Assembly (NCBI RefSeq): GCF_006874425.1
Contig: NZ_VIJZ01000004.1
Location: forward strand, 1-64,000
Direction: 5' to 3'
Source: Paenibacillus ottowii
Lineage (GTDB): Bacteria > Bacillota > Bacilli > Paenibacillales > Paenibacillaceae
DNA: 64,000 nt
A program made the position numbers and the translations under genes. Below the pieces are notes generated by a model. The model was not told the DNA's origin. It searched no databases and saw only the letters and a list, made by a program, of their open reading frames with translations. Of the stretch, positions 44,345 through 53,039 are shown piece after piece. Within the stretch, counting starts at the first letter, position 1. Every line of letters starts with the position of its first letter.

Positions 44345-45421
44345 TTATTTCTGTTGCTCTAGTTGTGCAAAATACTGCTCGTTGTATAAGACGCTTGGAT
44401 GAGTGGGATGGTGCAACTGAGCTATGCGATGATGCGATTTTGCCTGTTCGATGTCGCCGATTCGGTCGTAACACAGGCATAATTGCAAGTGTGGAAACCA
44501 GGTATAGTACGACGAATTGGTTAAGGCCATCACATCTTCCGAGGGCTCGATCAGCGTCGCTTGACGAAACCAATATATAGCTTGAGCATACTGCTCATCT
44601 TCAATGAACAAATTGCCGAAAACACAGCAGAACTGCGCGCGTGGTACATCAAGGGTAAGTGTGCGGAGCAGAGCCATACGTTGCTTCTGTTTTTGTTCTT
44701 GGCGACCGTAGCATTCCGCTAGCTTAAAGCAGGCAGCAATCCGATCTTCTGTCCACCCTCGATTCACCTCCAGATAGTGTTCGTACTGCTGAATGGCTTC
44801 TAGTATACGCCCGTTATCATATAACTCATTGGCGAAGTAGTAGTGATCTCGTTCCGAAAAAACGGTGCCTTTTTCCCGCTGCTTGAGATATATGTTCAAA
44901 TTACGGTCGGAGTGAGGGCGCGTTTTTTTATGAGTCACAGCCATATCACTGTGAAAGGTGCTGCCTGTGACATTCAGAAATTCGTGAACAAATCCGATCC
45001 ATCTGAATCTGCGATCACGCCGTACAATTCGGTTTCTTTTGAGCTTATACAACGGCTGTCCCTGTTCATCTACCGAAAGCACATAATCCATGGTAATACT
45101 GTCATAGGAGAGGGAGGCTTGTTTTTTCCAGTTGAGAAAGGATAATCGATCTTTTTCTTCCAGTATGTCATCGGCATCCAGCCAAAATTGATATTCTTGC
45201 GTTGCCTGATCAAACGCATAATTGCGGGCAGCGGAGAAATCATCGCACCATTCAAAATGGTATATACGAGCGTTAAATGATGCAGCGACCTCTTGGGTTC
45301 TGTCGGTAGAGCCAGTATCCACGATGATCATTTCATCCACCAGATCATGGACTGATTTCAGGCAGGTATGAAGGGCTTCTTCTTCATTTTTGACAATCAT
45401 GCATAAGCTGACAGTTACCAT
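44345..45421 (-). CDS. family 2 glycosyltransferase with TPR tail
   Basis: 358 residues from ATG 45421, preceded by GGGAGGG at about 11 bases. N-terminal GT-A fold: VSLCMIVKNEEEALHTCLKSV, EMIIVDTGSTDRTQEVA, YQFWLDADDIL (DxD). The C-terminal half is helical with TPR-like repeats (NELYDNGRILEAIQQYEHYL, FGNLFIEDEQYAQAIYWFRQA). This organisation is found in SunS-type and spore/cell-surface glycosyltransferases. Convergent to the fructosamine operon; acceptor unknown. Confidence 0.85.
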   Translation of the reverse strand: MVTVSLCMIVKNEEEALHTCLKSVHDLVDEMIIVDTGSTDRTQEVAASFNARIYHFEWCDDFSAARNYAFDQATQEYQFWLDADDILEEKDRLSFLNWKKQASLSYDSITMDYVLSVDEQGQPLYKLKRNRIVRRDRRFRWIGFVHEFLNVTGSTFHSDMAVTHKKTRPHSDRNLNIYLKQREKGTVFSERDHYYFANELYDNGRILEAIQQYEHYLEVNRGWTEDRIAACFKLAECYGRQEQKQKQRMALLRTLTLDVPRAQFCCVFGNLFIEDEQYAQAIYWFRQATLIEPSEDVMALTNSSYYTWFPHLQLCLCYDRIGDIEQAKSHHRIAQLHHPTHPSVLYNEQYFAQLEQQK

Positions 45422-45785
45422 GCTCTTTGTCCCTCCCAAAAAACTAGGTATAATCCCCATTTTATTAGGATAGCTTGCTCATTATGTAGTAATTTCGACG
45501 GCGCGAGTAGAGATGATGTGATGATCATAAATCCAGTTCTGCTCTAATAAAATTAGAAAATCAAAGTTGGATGTTTGGGGGGAGAGTATGGATTGAGCGA
45601 TGTGCGTGACATTCCAGGATAGGACGTGCGACAGGATGGGTTTTATGGTTGAATGGGAAGATTGTATTTGGGATTCATGTCGTTTTCATTGATATTTTCG
45701 GGCGTAAGTCCATTTATACCACGCTCACTCCCATATCGCTTGGTCGAACTTAGGGTATGCGTTAGGACATGGAGGGGGAACGGTT
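45422..45785. other. intergenic region ahead of the large glycosyltransferase
   Basis: No gene supported on either strand. CCCATATCGCTT near 45730 is a possible fragment of a sporulation (sigma-K/E) -10 region, but no convincing pair of boxes is seen. Confidence 0.3.
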
Positions 45786-45830
45786 ATGAGGCTTCCGCCT
45801 GATGGAGGCGTTGACACATGCGTATACTAA
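45786..45830 (+). CDS. 14-codon leader ORF overlapping the next start
   Basis: GGAGGGGG (about 45772-45779) is 7 bases from an ATG that opens a 14-codon frame (MRLPPDGGVDTCVY) ending at TAA 45828-45830. The main ATG at 45818 lies inside it, 13 bases before its stop. This is an arrangement for translational coupling. It could also be chance. Confidence 0.35.
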   Translation: MRLPPDGGVDTCVY

Positions 45831-48664
45831 TCGGCAGCCCGGTGCACCAGAAGCCGGAAATTTTATCTTTGTTTCTTCAAGCCTTGGAGCGTCTGGAGGC
45901 ACCTGAGGTGCTGCCGGATTATTTGTTTGTCGATGATAATGACAATCCGATTTCAAGTCAGTGGCTAGTTGACTTTTCCAATCGGCTTCCAGGTCGGGTT
46001 CTCCCCTTGTTAACAGGCTCACAGCAAGTAGAGCACCGTAGTGATGAGCACACTCATTATTGGCCGCCTGCTCTCGTCTGGAAAGTGGCTGGCTTTAAAA
46101 ATCGTCTTATTGAATATGCGCTTCAGCACAATTATGACGCGTTGTTTCTGGTTGATTCGGACCTGGTTCTTCATTCACGTACCTTGCGCAGGCTGGTGGA
46201 GACGGAAAAAGATATCGTATCAGAAATTTTCTGGACGCGTTGGCAACCGGAAGGACCGCTATTGCCTCAAGTGTGGGTCAGTGATGAATATAATTTGTTC
46301 CACCGCGAAGATGGCGAGGTATTGTCGGCAGAGGAGCGAGCGCAACGTGAGTTACATTTTATACACCAGTTGCATGTTCCAGGTTTGTATGAGGTGGGTG
46401 GGCTAGGCGCTTGTACCCTAATCCGCAGACGGGCGTTGGAAGCAGGAATTCATTTTGGTAAAATCAAAAACGTTTCTTATTGGGGAGAAGATCGACATTT
46501 TTGTATTCGGGCGGCTGCAATTGGGTTTCCACTTTTTGTGGACACACACTATCCGGCAATGCATCTATATCGGGAAGCCGATCGAATGAAGGCAGAACAG
46601 CTATTATCCACCCTAAAGTATTTTATTTCCAAACATCCAGAGCATTTAACACATATGGAACATTCCAATACTTCTCCCAGCGGTTCAGCCTTCAATCATC
46701 CAGCAGATTCAAGCCCCTCTGAGTTCCTTGACCCTCCAGTTATACCCGATCATCTTCGTGAAACTGCTATCTTTGCTAAGTACACGGCGGATTCGTTTGT
46801 AGTACCACCAACGTTCACGGGTCCACGACAAAGCGAGCTTTATACACCGCCTGTCTCTAATCCTAAATTGACGCTGACCATGACGGTATACAATGAGGCA
46901 AATCGCAAGCTTACAGACGTGCTGCTGAGTCACCGGGAATACATTGACGAAGCAGTCATTATTGATGATGGTAGTCATGACAATAGCGCAGAGTTGTGCC
47001 GGGAGATCTTGCAAGGAATCCCACTGCGTCTGATCCGCAATGAAACCCCCTCTTTTACCAATGAAGTCGAACTGCGAAAGCAGCAGTGGAGAGAGACATT
47101 GGCTTCCTCTCCCGAATGGATATTAAGCATGGATGCTGACGAAATGTTTGAATCCCGTTTTGCCCAAGGGGTACATTCTTTGTTAGCGGGAACGAAAGCA
47201 GATACGATTTGTTTCAGGTTATTTGATATGTGGTCTTCCACGCATTATCGTGATGATGATTATTGGCAGGCCCATCGTTATTACCGTCCTTTTTTAATTC
47301 GATATAAAGAAGGGTTCCCTTATAAATGGAAGGAGCAGTCCTTGCATTGTGGGAGATTACCCGAAAATGTACTTGATCTTCCCACTGAGATCAGCAACTA
47401 CCGTATTCAACATTGGGGATGGTATACCCCTGCTATTCGTATGGCCAAATTTGAGCGGTACCAGCTGCTTGACCCAAGTGCTCGTTATGGATGGAAAGAG
47501 CAGTATGATTCCATTTTGGACTCGAACCCACGGCTTACACTCTGGGTGGACCAGGACAACAACAAAAATACAGAAAAAGAACCTGCATCAGAACATGAAC
47601 CTGTCCAGCAGGTACACGCACCGGATGTCGCCAAGGTGGCCAGTGTGCAGGTCATTGACAAACCCGATCTACAAATTAAAAGTGAAATCAAGGACCCATC
47701 TTATGGCAAGGAGAAGGTGAAGGGGGCGGAGCAGAGTGTAAAATGCAAACTGTGTGGCTCATCTGACACGATAGTATTTCATGATTATCAACGCTTTACC
47801 TTGATGGGCTGCGGCTCCTGTGGATTGGTTTTTCGTAAGGATGTGGATCATATTCAGACTGAGGAAATGATAGCAGAGATTTATAATGCCAATTGGGTTG
47901 CTATGCGAGATAGTGCAGCGGCGTCCACCTATGGGGATCATGCCCTTTTTGGACTCATGTTGCTCGATATGTTCAGTCCCGCAAAAGGGAAGCTGCTTGA
48001 GATTGGCTCAGGTACCGGAGAATTTATCCATGCTGCCCTCCAAGCTGGCTGGAATGCAGTGGGTATTGAGCCTTCCAGTGAATCGCGTGCTTATGCCAAA
48101 TGCAATTATGAGGTAGAGCTATTACCCGGCTATTGGAACGGTGAAACAGAATTAGATGCTCAAACAGAACAATCCGTGGAAATTCACCGAGATCACGAAG
48201 ATCAGGAAGGGATTGGGGCCGAAAGTTTAGAGGAAGAACTGGACTTATCGCTGGAGCACCCATACGAAGCCATAGCGTGCTGGCATGTGCTGGAGCATAT
48301 CGCGGACCCGGTCGCATTTTTGACAGATCTGCGCGCACACCTTCAACCTGATGGGACGTTATATATTACGGTGCCTAATAAAAACTCGTTTACCAATGAG
48401 GCTTATGGCGTTAACTCGCCTTTATATACGGAGGAAGATCATTTGTACCATTATTCGGATCATACGCTGACGCTCTTACTGGAAAAGTCCGGCCTGCGTC
48501 CAGTGTCTTTGTTCACCCGTCAGCTTCCCTCTGATCTGGATGCTTTGCTGCAAGCACACCCTTTGTACGGTGAGCTTACTTTTACAGAGCAAATGGGATT
48601 GTTGGCTAAGCTTCAAGGCGAGAAACGGGGTCATGAATTATGCTGTGTAGCAAGGGTAATCTAA
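45818..48664 (+). CDS. fused double glycosyltransferase and methyltransferase
   Basis: 948 residues with three catalytic parts. About 1-270: an ANP1-like glycosyltransferase domain (DYLFVDDND, ALFLVDSDLVLHS with DxD, WGEDRHFCIRA). About 345-590: a GT2 domain (LTMTVYNEANRKL, EAVIIDDGSHDNSAEL, WILSMDADEMFE). A Glu/Lys/Ser-rich linker follows. About 638-948: a methyltransferase of the SAM/zinc-ribbon type (CKLCGSSD and MGCGSCGLVF, LLEIGSGTGEFI, WHVLEHIADPV, PDGTLYITVPN), with an acidic insert near 780-815. Ribosome site GGAGG 10 bases ahead. Probably builds and methylates a surface or spore glycan. Confidence 0.85.
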   Translation: MRILIGSPVHQKPEILSLFLQALERLEAPEVLPDYLFVDDNDNPISSQWLVDFSNRLPGRVLPLLTGSQQVEHRSDEHTHYWPPALVWKVAGFKNRLIEYALQHNYDALFLVDSDLVLHSRTLRRLVETEKDIVSEIFWTRWQPEGPLLPQVWVSDEYNLFHREDGEVLSAEERAQRELHFIHQLHVPGLYEVGGLGACTLIRRRALEAGIHFGKIKNVSYWGEDRHFCIRAAAIGFPLFVDTHYPAMHLYREADRMKAEQLLSTLKYFISKHPEHLTHMEHSNTSPSGSAFNHPADSSPSEFLDPPVIPDHLRETAIFAKYTADSFVVPPTFTGPRQSELYTPPVSNPKLTLTMTVYNEANRKLTDVLLSHREYIDEAVIIDDGSHDNSAELCREILQGIPLRLIRNETPSFTNEVELRKQQWRETLASSPEWILSMDADEMFESRFAQGVHSLLAGTKADTICFRLFDMWSSTHYRDDDYWQAHRYYRPFLIRYKEGFPYKWKEQSLHCGRLPENVLDLPTEISNYRIQHWGWYTPAIRMAKFERYQLLDPSARYGWKEQYDSILDSNPRLTLWVDQDNNKNTEKEPASEHEPVQQVHAPDVAKVASVQVIDKPDLQIKSEIKDPSYGKEKVKGAEQSVKCKLCGSSDTIVFHDYQRFTLMGCGSCGLVFRKDVDHIQTEEMIAEIYNANWVAMRDSAAASTYGDHALFGLMLLDMFSPAKGKLLEIGSGTGEFIHAALQAGWNAVGIEPSSESRAYAKCNYEVELLPGYWNGETELDAQTEQSVEIHRDHEDQEGIGAESLEEELDLSLEHPYEAIACWHVLEHIADPVAFLTDLRAHLQPDGTLYITVPNKNSFTNEAYGVNSPLYTEEDHLYHYSDHTLTLLLEKSGLRPVSLFTRQLPSDLDALLQAHPLYGELTFTEQMGLLAKLQGEKRGHELCCVARVI

Positions 48665-48688
48665 ATATCCCCGAAGGAGGCTACATTT

Positions 48689-49351
48689 ATGGATATGGCT
48701 GACCCGTACCTATCTCGCTTTTTTGTATATTCTGATCCCAACTCGTCCAACATGATTTACAGACTCCCTCAAAGCTGGTGGAGTCGTCCCTATGAGTATG
48801 AATGGTGTCTCCAATTAATGTCCGGGCAAGATACAGTATTGGACGCGGCATGTGGAATCCCTCATCCATTTAAATTTGAGTTGGCCCGTCGTTGCGCTCA
48901 GGTCTATGCCTGTGATCTAGATATACGAATTGTATCTGTGGATGCCATCTTGGCCGAGGTACGGCGGGATATTGGAGAGGAGGCCGCCGAACGCATTCAG
49001 GAGATTTTACCGGTTCGGCTCCACACCGCACATGCCAATCTGACCGCCCTGCCCTATGAGAATGCCAGTTTTGACAAAATTGTATGTATTTCCGTGTTGG
49101 AGCACTTAACGCCTGATGAATCTTTGGCAGCCTTGTGTGAATTTCACCGAACTTTAAGGGATGACGGAATGCTGCTGTTGACGTTTGATTACCCTACAGT
49201 GGATCTTTCGGCGATGGAACAATGGATAGAAAAGGCGGGATTTTCGTATTGGAGTGGTGTAGATCTCCAGCTTCCACGGGGAGCTCTGCACACAGATATG
49301 TGGGGTGGCTTACATTGTTTTAGGACTGTTCTAAAAAAATATAAGAGTTAA
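48689..49351 (+). CDS. class I SAM-dependent methyltransferase
   Basis: 220 residues, AAGGAGG ahead. Motif I is VLDAACGIPHPFKFELARR (an unusual form of D-x-G-x-G), then VYACDLDIRIV, FDKIVCISVLEHLTPDESLAALCEFHR and DGMLLLTFDYPTVDL. It starts 25 bases after the glycosyltransferase-methyltransferase fusion and so probably acts on the same glycan. Its stop overlaps the start of the next open frame. Confidence 0.85.
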   Translation: MDMADPYLSRFFVYSDPNSSNMIYRLPQSWWSRPYEYEWCLQLMSGQDTVLDAACGIPHPFKFELARRCAQVYACDLDIRIVSVDAILAEVRRDIGEEAAERIQEILPVRLHTAHANLTALPYENASFDKIVCISVLEHLTPDESLAALCEFHRTLRDDGMLLLTFDYPTVDLSAMEQWIEKAGFSYWSGVDLQLPRGALHTDMWGGLHCFRTVLKKYKS

Positions 49352-49434
49352 TGGTATGCGCAATGAGGTTTACACGGGCCTCTCTTATTGCTTATCATGA
49401 GAGGGGTCGGAGTGTAAACTTACATAGGAAAGGA

Positions 49435-50136
49435 ATGACTGATAACTACATGAACAATGCACCTGTGTTGAAGAAACCTGAGGCTATGGTATTTGATATG
49501 GACGGAACACTTTTTCAGACGGAGACGCTGCTGCTTCCTGCGTACCACAAGCTGTTTGATACGCTGCGCGCCGAAGGACTTTATGAAGGCGAGACTCCTC
49601 CCGAGGAGCTCATTTTGAATAGTTTGGGTATGCTGCTGGATGAAATCTGGAGAAGAGTAATGCCAGAAGCCAGTGAAGCAGCTCATAGAAGAGCGGACGA
49701 GTTGTTGCTTCAGCTGGAGCTGGAGGGGTTGAAGAATGGAAGTCATGCCCTGTATCCACATGTAAAAGAAACACTCCAGGCACTTCATGAGCAAGGTGTC
49801 CGTTTATTCGTAGCTAGTAACGGGCTGGAGGATTATGTAAAGGGGATCGCTGCTGCGTATGAAATGGTTCCTATTTTTGAAGGCTTGTACAGCGCTGGGG
49901 AATACAGTACGCTTTCCAAGGTGAATTTGCTAGAAATTCTGTTAAGCAAGCACGATATTTCGAATGTATGGATGGTGGGAGATCGTTCCTCAGACGTGGA
50001 AGCTGGCAAAAAGAACGGGCAAACGGTGATTGGCTGCGCTTATGCTGGATTTGGTGTGAATGATGAGTTGGAAGGGTCCGATGCGATTATTACGGACTTT
50101 ACGCAGCTGCTTACGCTTTATAAAAACGCCGAGTAA
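49435..50136 (+). CDS. HAD-superfamily hydrolase
   Basis: 233 residues from ATG 49435; AGGA of AGGAAAGGA is 5 bases ahead (the next ATG, at 49450, is an alternative). HAD motifs in order: VFDMDGTLFQTE (nucleophile Asp), FVASNGLEDY (Ser/Thr), a lysine in STLSKVNLLE, and WMVGDRSSDVEAGKKNG. The helical cap is of the phosphoglycolate phosphatase type. Likely a small-molecule phosphatase. Follows the methyltransferase on the same strand. Confidence 0.85.
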   Translation: MTDNYMNNAPVLKKPEAMVFDMDGTLFQTETLLLPAYHKLFDTLRAEGLYEGETPPEELILNSLGMLLDEIWRRVMPEASEAAHRRADELLLQLELEGLKNGSHALYPHVKETLQALHEQGVRLFVASNGLEDYVKGIAAAYEMVPIFEGLYSAGEYSTLSKVNLLEILLSKHDISNVWMVGDRSSDVEAGKKNGQTVIGCAYAGFGVNDELEGSDAIITDFTQLLTLYKNAE

Positions 50137-50221
50137 CTGTGAAAACACAGATAAGGGTTATAAATAGCTTTGATGTACCCTATAAATAATACATGCAAAC
50201 GATGTAAGACAGACGACAAAA

Positions 50222-50258
50222 CAAAGGAAGGCAGCCACTTACGCGGAGCCTTCCTTTG
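50222..50258 (-). terminator. terminator of the yheCD cluster
   Basis: Perfect stem CAAAGGAAGGC (50222-50232) / GCCTTCCTTTG (50248-50258). The stop codon of the last yheCD gene lies inside it, and T-rich sequence follows on the minus strand. Confidence 0.85.
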
Positions 50259-51417
50259 CTTTACTCTCAGTCTTATCCTCTGTTTGATCTTCTGTTTTTT
50301 GTTCTGCCTGCGGCTTGGGATTAATCTGAGTATGGTAGACCCACAAGGCATACTCCATGGGCCGGGTGATGGCACGACGATAGGTTTCTTTTTCGCCAAT
50401 GCGTGAAAATACTTCGCGGGCCGGCTTCGGATTGACCTCAAGCACGTAGATATGACCGTCCTTATTGATTGCCAAATCGAGCGCAAGCTCACATAATGCC
50501 CCATAGCTTTCTTCCAGATATGCAGCGATGTCCAGTCCGAGCTTTTCCCCTTGCTTAATGATGTTCTCTCTCTGGTCTTCATCCCGAATCCATTGCGTTA
50601 GCAATTCCTTCATCGGTACGGCCTTGCCTCCACCATGCAGGTTGGAAGTGACACTCCGATGTGCTCCGATCCGCCCGGCACATCCCGTTAGCTCCCATAC
50701 GCCTTGGCTATTTTTCTGTACCAGCATACGGTAATCATGGACCCTGCCATTCGGCAACTGCACAGGAATGCCTTCCTGAACAATGTAGTTATCCATGTTC
50801 CAGCTGCTCAGACGCGGCTCCAGACGATCCAGACGTACCCGCTGCTGGGGAATAATATGGCGCTTGTGATTACGCCCTTCAATCAGATACAGGCCGCTTT
50901 GCTTGTTAACAGGTTCAATACGTAAAATGCCGCGACCACCCGTACCATTAATTGGCTTGAGGTATACTAGTGAATTCTGTTTGAGCATTCGCTTTACACT
51001 ATGAAATCCGTCGAACAGATCTGTTGCAGGCAGATGGGGGCGAAAGGCAGCCTTTCTCGCAAGCTGCTGATGAATGGCCCATTTGTTGCTCAGCGGTCGG
51101 TTTAGATACACAAGGTCTGTATACTGCAAGCGAAATTTCTTTAATTGGCGATACCGCTCGCTACGCTGCACCCGGCAGCGGTCAAAAATCATATCGGGAA
51201 ATTGTCGCCATTTACGAGTCCATTTACCACTGTGCGGATCATAAATTTGGGCAAGGAGCAGTCTGCGATCCTTATGGACATCCGCAGGAGTGAATACATA
51301 CATATCCAGTCCCAGCCTTTTCCCTTCTGCAATCATGCGTTCATATATATCGCGTTCCTCCAGTTGCTTCTTACTGTTCAAATACAAAGTCATGATGCCT
51401 AGGACAGGTTTTGGCAC
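50239..51417 (-). CDS. YheC/YheD-family ATP-grasp protein, short form 3
   Basis: 392 residues, GTG start, GGAAGGTGG ahead. It opens directly with the core VLGIMTLYLNSKKQ, then DMIFDRCRVQRSERY (the conserved family segment with NR replaced by DR), LVYLKPINGTGGRGILRIE (ATP-grasp lysine and glycine loop), VQEGIPVQLPNG, DYRMLVQKNSQGVWELTG, SNLHGGG and HIYVLEVNPKPAREVF (metal ligands E and N). It has a charged C-terminal tail (EQKTEDQTEDKTES). YheC/YheD proteins are spore coat-associated and presumably ligate amino acids or peptides; the reaction is not established. Overlaps the acetyltransferase gene by 19 bases. Confidence 0.88.
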   Translation of the reverse strand: MPKPVLGIMTLYLNSKKQLEERDIYERMIAEGKRLGLDMYVFTPADVHKDRRLLLAQIYDPHSGKWTRKWRQFPDMIFDRCRVQRSERYRQLKKFRLQYTDLVYLNRPLSNKWAIHQQLARKAAFRPHLPATDLFDGFHSVKRMLKQNSLVYLKPINGTGGRGILRIEPVNKQSGLYLIEGRNHKRHIIPQQRVRLDRLEPRLSSWNMDNYIVQEGIPVQLPNGRVHDYRMLVQKNSQGVWELTGCAGRIGAHRSVTSNLHGGGKAVPMKELLTQWIRDEDQRENIIKQGEKLGLDIAAYLEESYGALCELALDLAINKDGHIYVLEVNPKPAREVFSRIGEKETYRRAITRPMEYALWVYHTQINPKPQAEQKTEDQTEDKTESKAKEGSA

Positions 51418-51914
51418 AGCATTCCACCTTCCTCTGCCGTCTGCTCATCTTCGGATAATTCCCCACAAAATATCAGCGTGGGCTTCCCTGTCGGTCCAGT
51501 CGTCATTTCATGTGCAATAAGTCCAGCACGGAAACAGGTTTTGAGACTGGCCATATTGTCGGTGGCTACGCTGCACGTCAGACGGCGCAGCTGTTGGAGC
51601 TGGGCGGACAGCAGTCTAGCGCCCAGTCTGCGGCCCCGGTAAAGCGGACGAACAATCACGATGCAAGCATCCTTCCCAAAATTCAGAGCGAGGGAAAATC
51701 CGGCAATCCGCAGCCCCTTCTCCGTGCGCACATATGCGCACAGGAGAGAGGAGCCAGGAGCGTTCAATTGCTCTGGCGTTAAAACAGCCAACTGCCGCAG
51801 AGCATTACGAGTAATGCGCATGCCGCCTGAACTGCGAGCCAGAAACAGCAACTGTCGTCGTCTCAGTACCCAACTGCGGGTAGGCAAATGTTGAACATTG
51901 CTAATTTGCGGCAT
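51399..51914 (-). CDS. GNAT acetyltransferase inside the yheCD cluster
   Basis: 171 residues. GNAT core: LLCAYVRTEKGLRIAGFSLAL, ACIVIVRPLYRGRRLGARLLSAQ (the R-G-R-R-L-G acetyl-CoA loop) and CSVATDNMASLKTCFRAGL. The N-terminus is rich in Arg. AAGGAAG ribosome site. It is co-transcribed with, and overlaps by 19 bases, the next YheC/YheD gene, so it probably modifies the same spore component. No signal peptide. Confidence 0.82.
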   Translation of the reverse strand: MPQISNVQHLPTRSWVLRRRQLLFLARSSGGMRITRNALRQLAVLTPEQLNAPGSSLLCAYVRTEKGLRIAGFSLALNFGKDACIVIVRPLYRGRRLGARLLSAQLQQLRRLTCSVATDNMASLKTCFRAGLIAHEMTTGPTGKPTLIFCGELSEDEQTAEEGGMLCQNLS

Positions 51915-51932
51915 GATTCCACTTCCTTGGTA

Positions 51933-53039
51933 TTAATTCATTCGCTCGGCCAAAAAGGAGCTGTACTGAAAAATACGTCTAAGTGATTTTTGGCGGATAT
52001 CCGGCTCGTCGAATTTCATCGGTTTGGCATTGGCTTCAAAAAACCAGAGGGTTCCGAGTGTATCCACACCCAGATCCATGGACATTTCACCATGAGAAAG
52101 ACCGGATGCGCGTTCAATTTGACGTGCAATCAGAATGGCTGTACTTTTAACCTTATTCAGCAAATCTGTGCTTTCCTCAGGTCCAAAGAGTGAGGATAGA
52201 AGCTTGAACGGGTCCTCTACACTTCCCCCACGCGGAACATGTGTTGTAATACTTCCCTTACCCGCTAATCTTGCACCGACTCCGGTAATGCTCCATGCGC
52301 CACGGGCATTTTTTTGCACCAGAATGCGCAAATCGAACGGCTTTTTCTGATAGGTAGCCAGATCAATCCCCTGTTGAATGATATAGGGCGATTTGCCTGC
52401 CTCCCGGCGAATACGTCCCCATAGCCGAGACAACGATACAGATCGGTAGGTGATGCTTTTTTTGTCATGTTGAATCGTCAAACTGTATGCCATCAGATGC
52501 TCTGGGCTGAATCTGAGAATCATAATCCCTTTCCCTGCTTTGCCGTTTTCTGGCTTGAGATACAGGTATGGATACGCGGACAGCATTTTTCCTAAGGAAG
52601 ACAGATCGCTTAATCGCTTGGTGATCGGAACAAGTTGACGCGTGGATTCCGAGGTACGGAGCCATTTGAACAGCTCCCACTTGTTAAAAAAGCCTGGATT
52701 GTACAGTTCAACGCCTGGGGCGTGCGAAATTTCATCCAACTTTGCGCGCACAGAGGTTTTAAGCTCATAGCTACGATTGGGGATACGATTGTAAATGACC
52801 TGTGGGGTTGGAAAACTTTGTTCCTCCCACGTCTGTGAGTTTTTGTTATAGATGTAGCCCTTCACCGTTTCATCGGTCAGCTTCAAGTCCCTGACAGTAA
52901 CAATGTACACCTGATACCCCATGCGTGTTCCGGTTTCCAGAATATCCCTGAAGTTTCGCTGATTCCCCTTGAAAAGTTGTACCTCGTCGTGCACTGTCAA
53001 TACGGCAACGACTGGTTTTTGCTCCACCTGGGTATTCAT
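51933..53039 (-). CDS. YheC/YheD-family ATP-grasp protein, short form 2
   Basis: 368 residues. Core VAVLTVHDEVQLFKG, QVIYNRIPNRSYEL (the conserved YNRxPxR), YLYLKPENGKAGKGIMIL (ATP-grasp), FDLRILVQKNARGAWSITGVGARLAG, THVPRGGSV and LWFFEANAKPMKFDEPDI (E and N ligands). No N-terminal barrel domain. The ATG overlaps the stop of the upstream long paralogue by four bases, indicating coupled translation. Confidence 0.9.
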   Translation of the reverse strand: MNTQVEQKPVVAVLTVHDEVQLFKGNQRNFRDILETGTRMGYQVYIVTVRDLKLTDETVKGYIYNKNSQTWEEQSFPTPQVIYNRIPNRSYELKTSVRAKLDEISHAPGVELYNPGFFNKWELFKWLRTSESTRQLVPITKRLSDLSSLGKMLSAYPYLYLKPENGKAGKGIMILRFSPEHLMAYSLTIQHDKKSITYRSVSLSRLWGRIRREAGKSPYIIQQGIDLATYQKKPFDLRILVQKNARGAWSITGVGARLAGKGSITTHVPRGGSVEDPFKLLSSLFGPEESTDLLNKVKSTAILIARQIERASGLSHGEMSMDLGVDTLGTLWFFEANAKPMKFDEPDIRQKSLRRIFQYSSFLAERMN

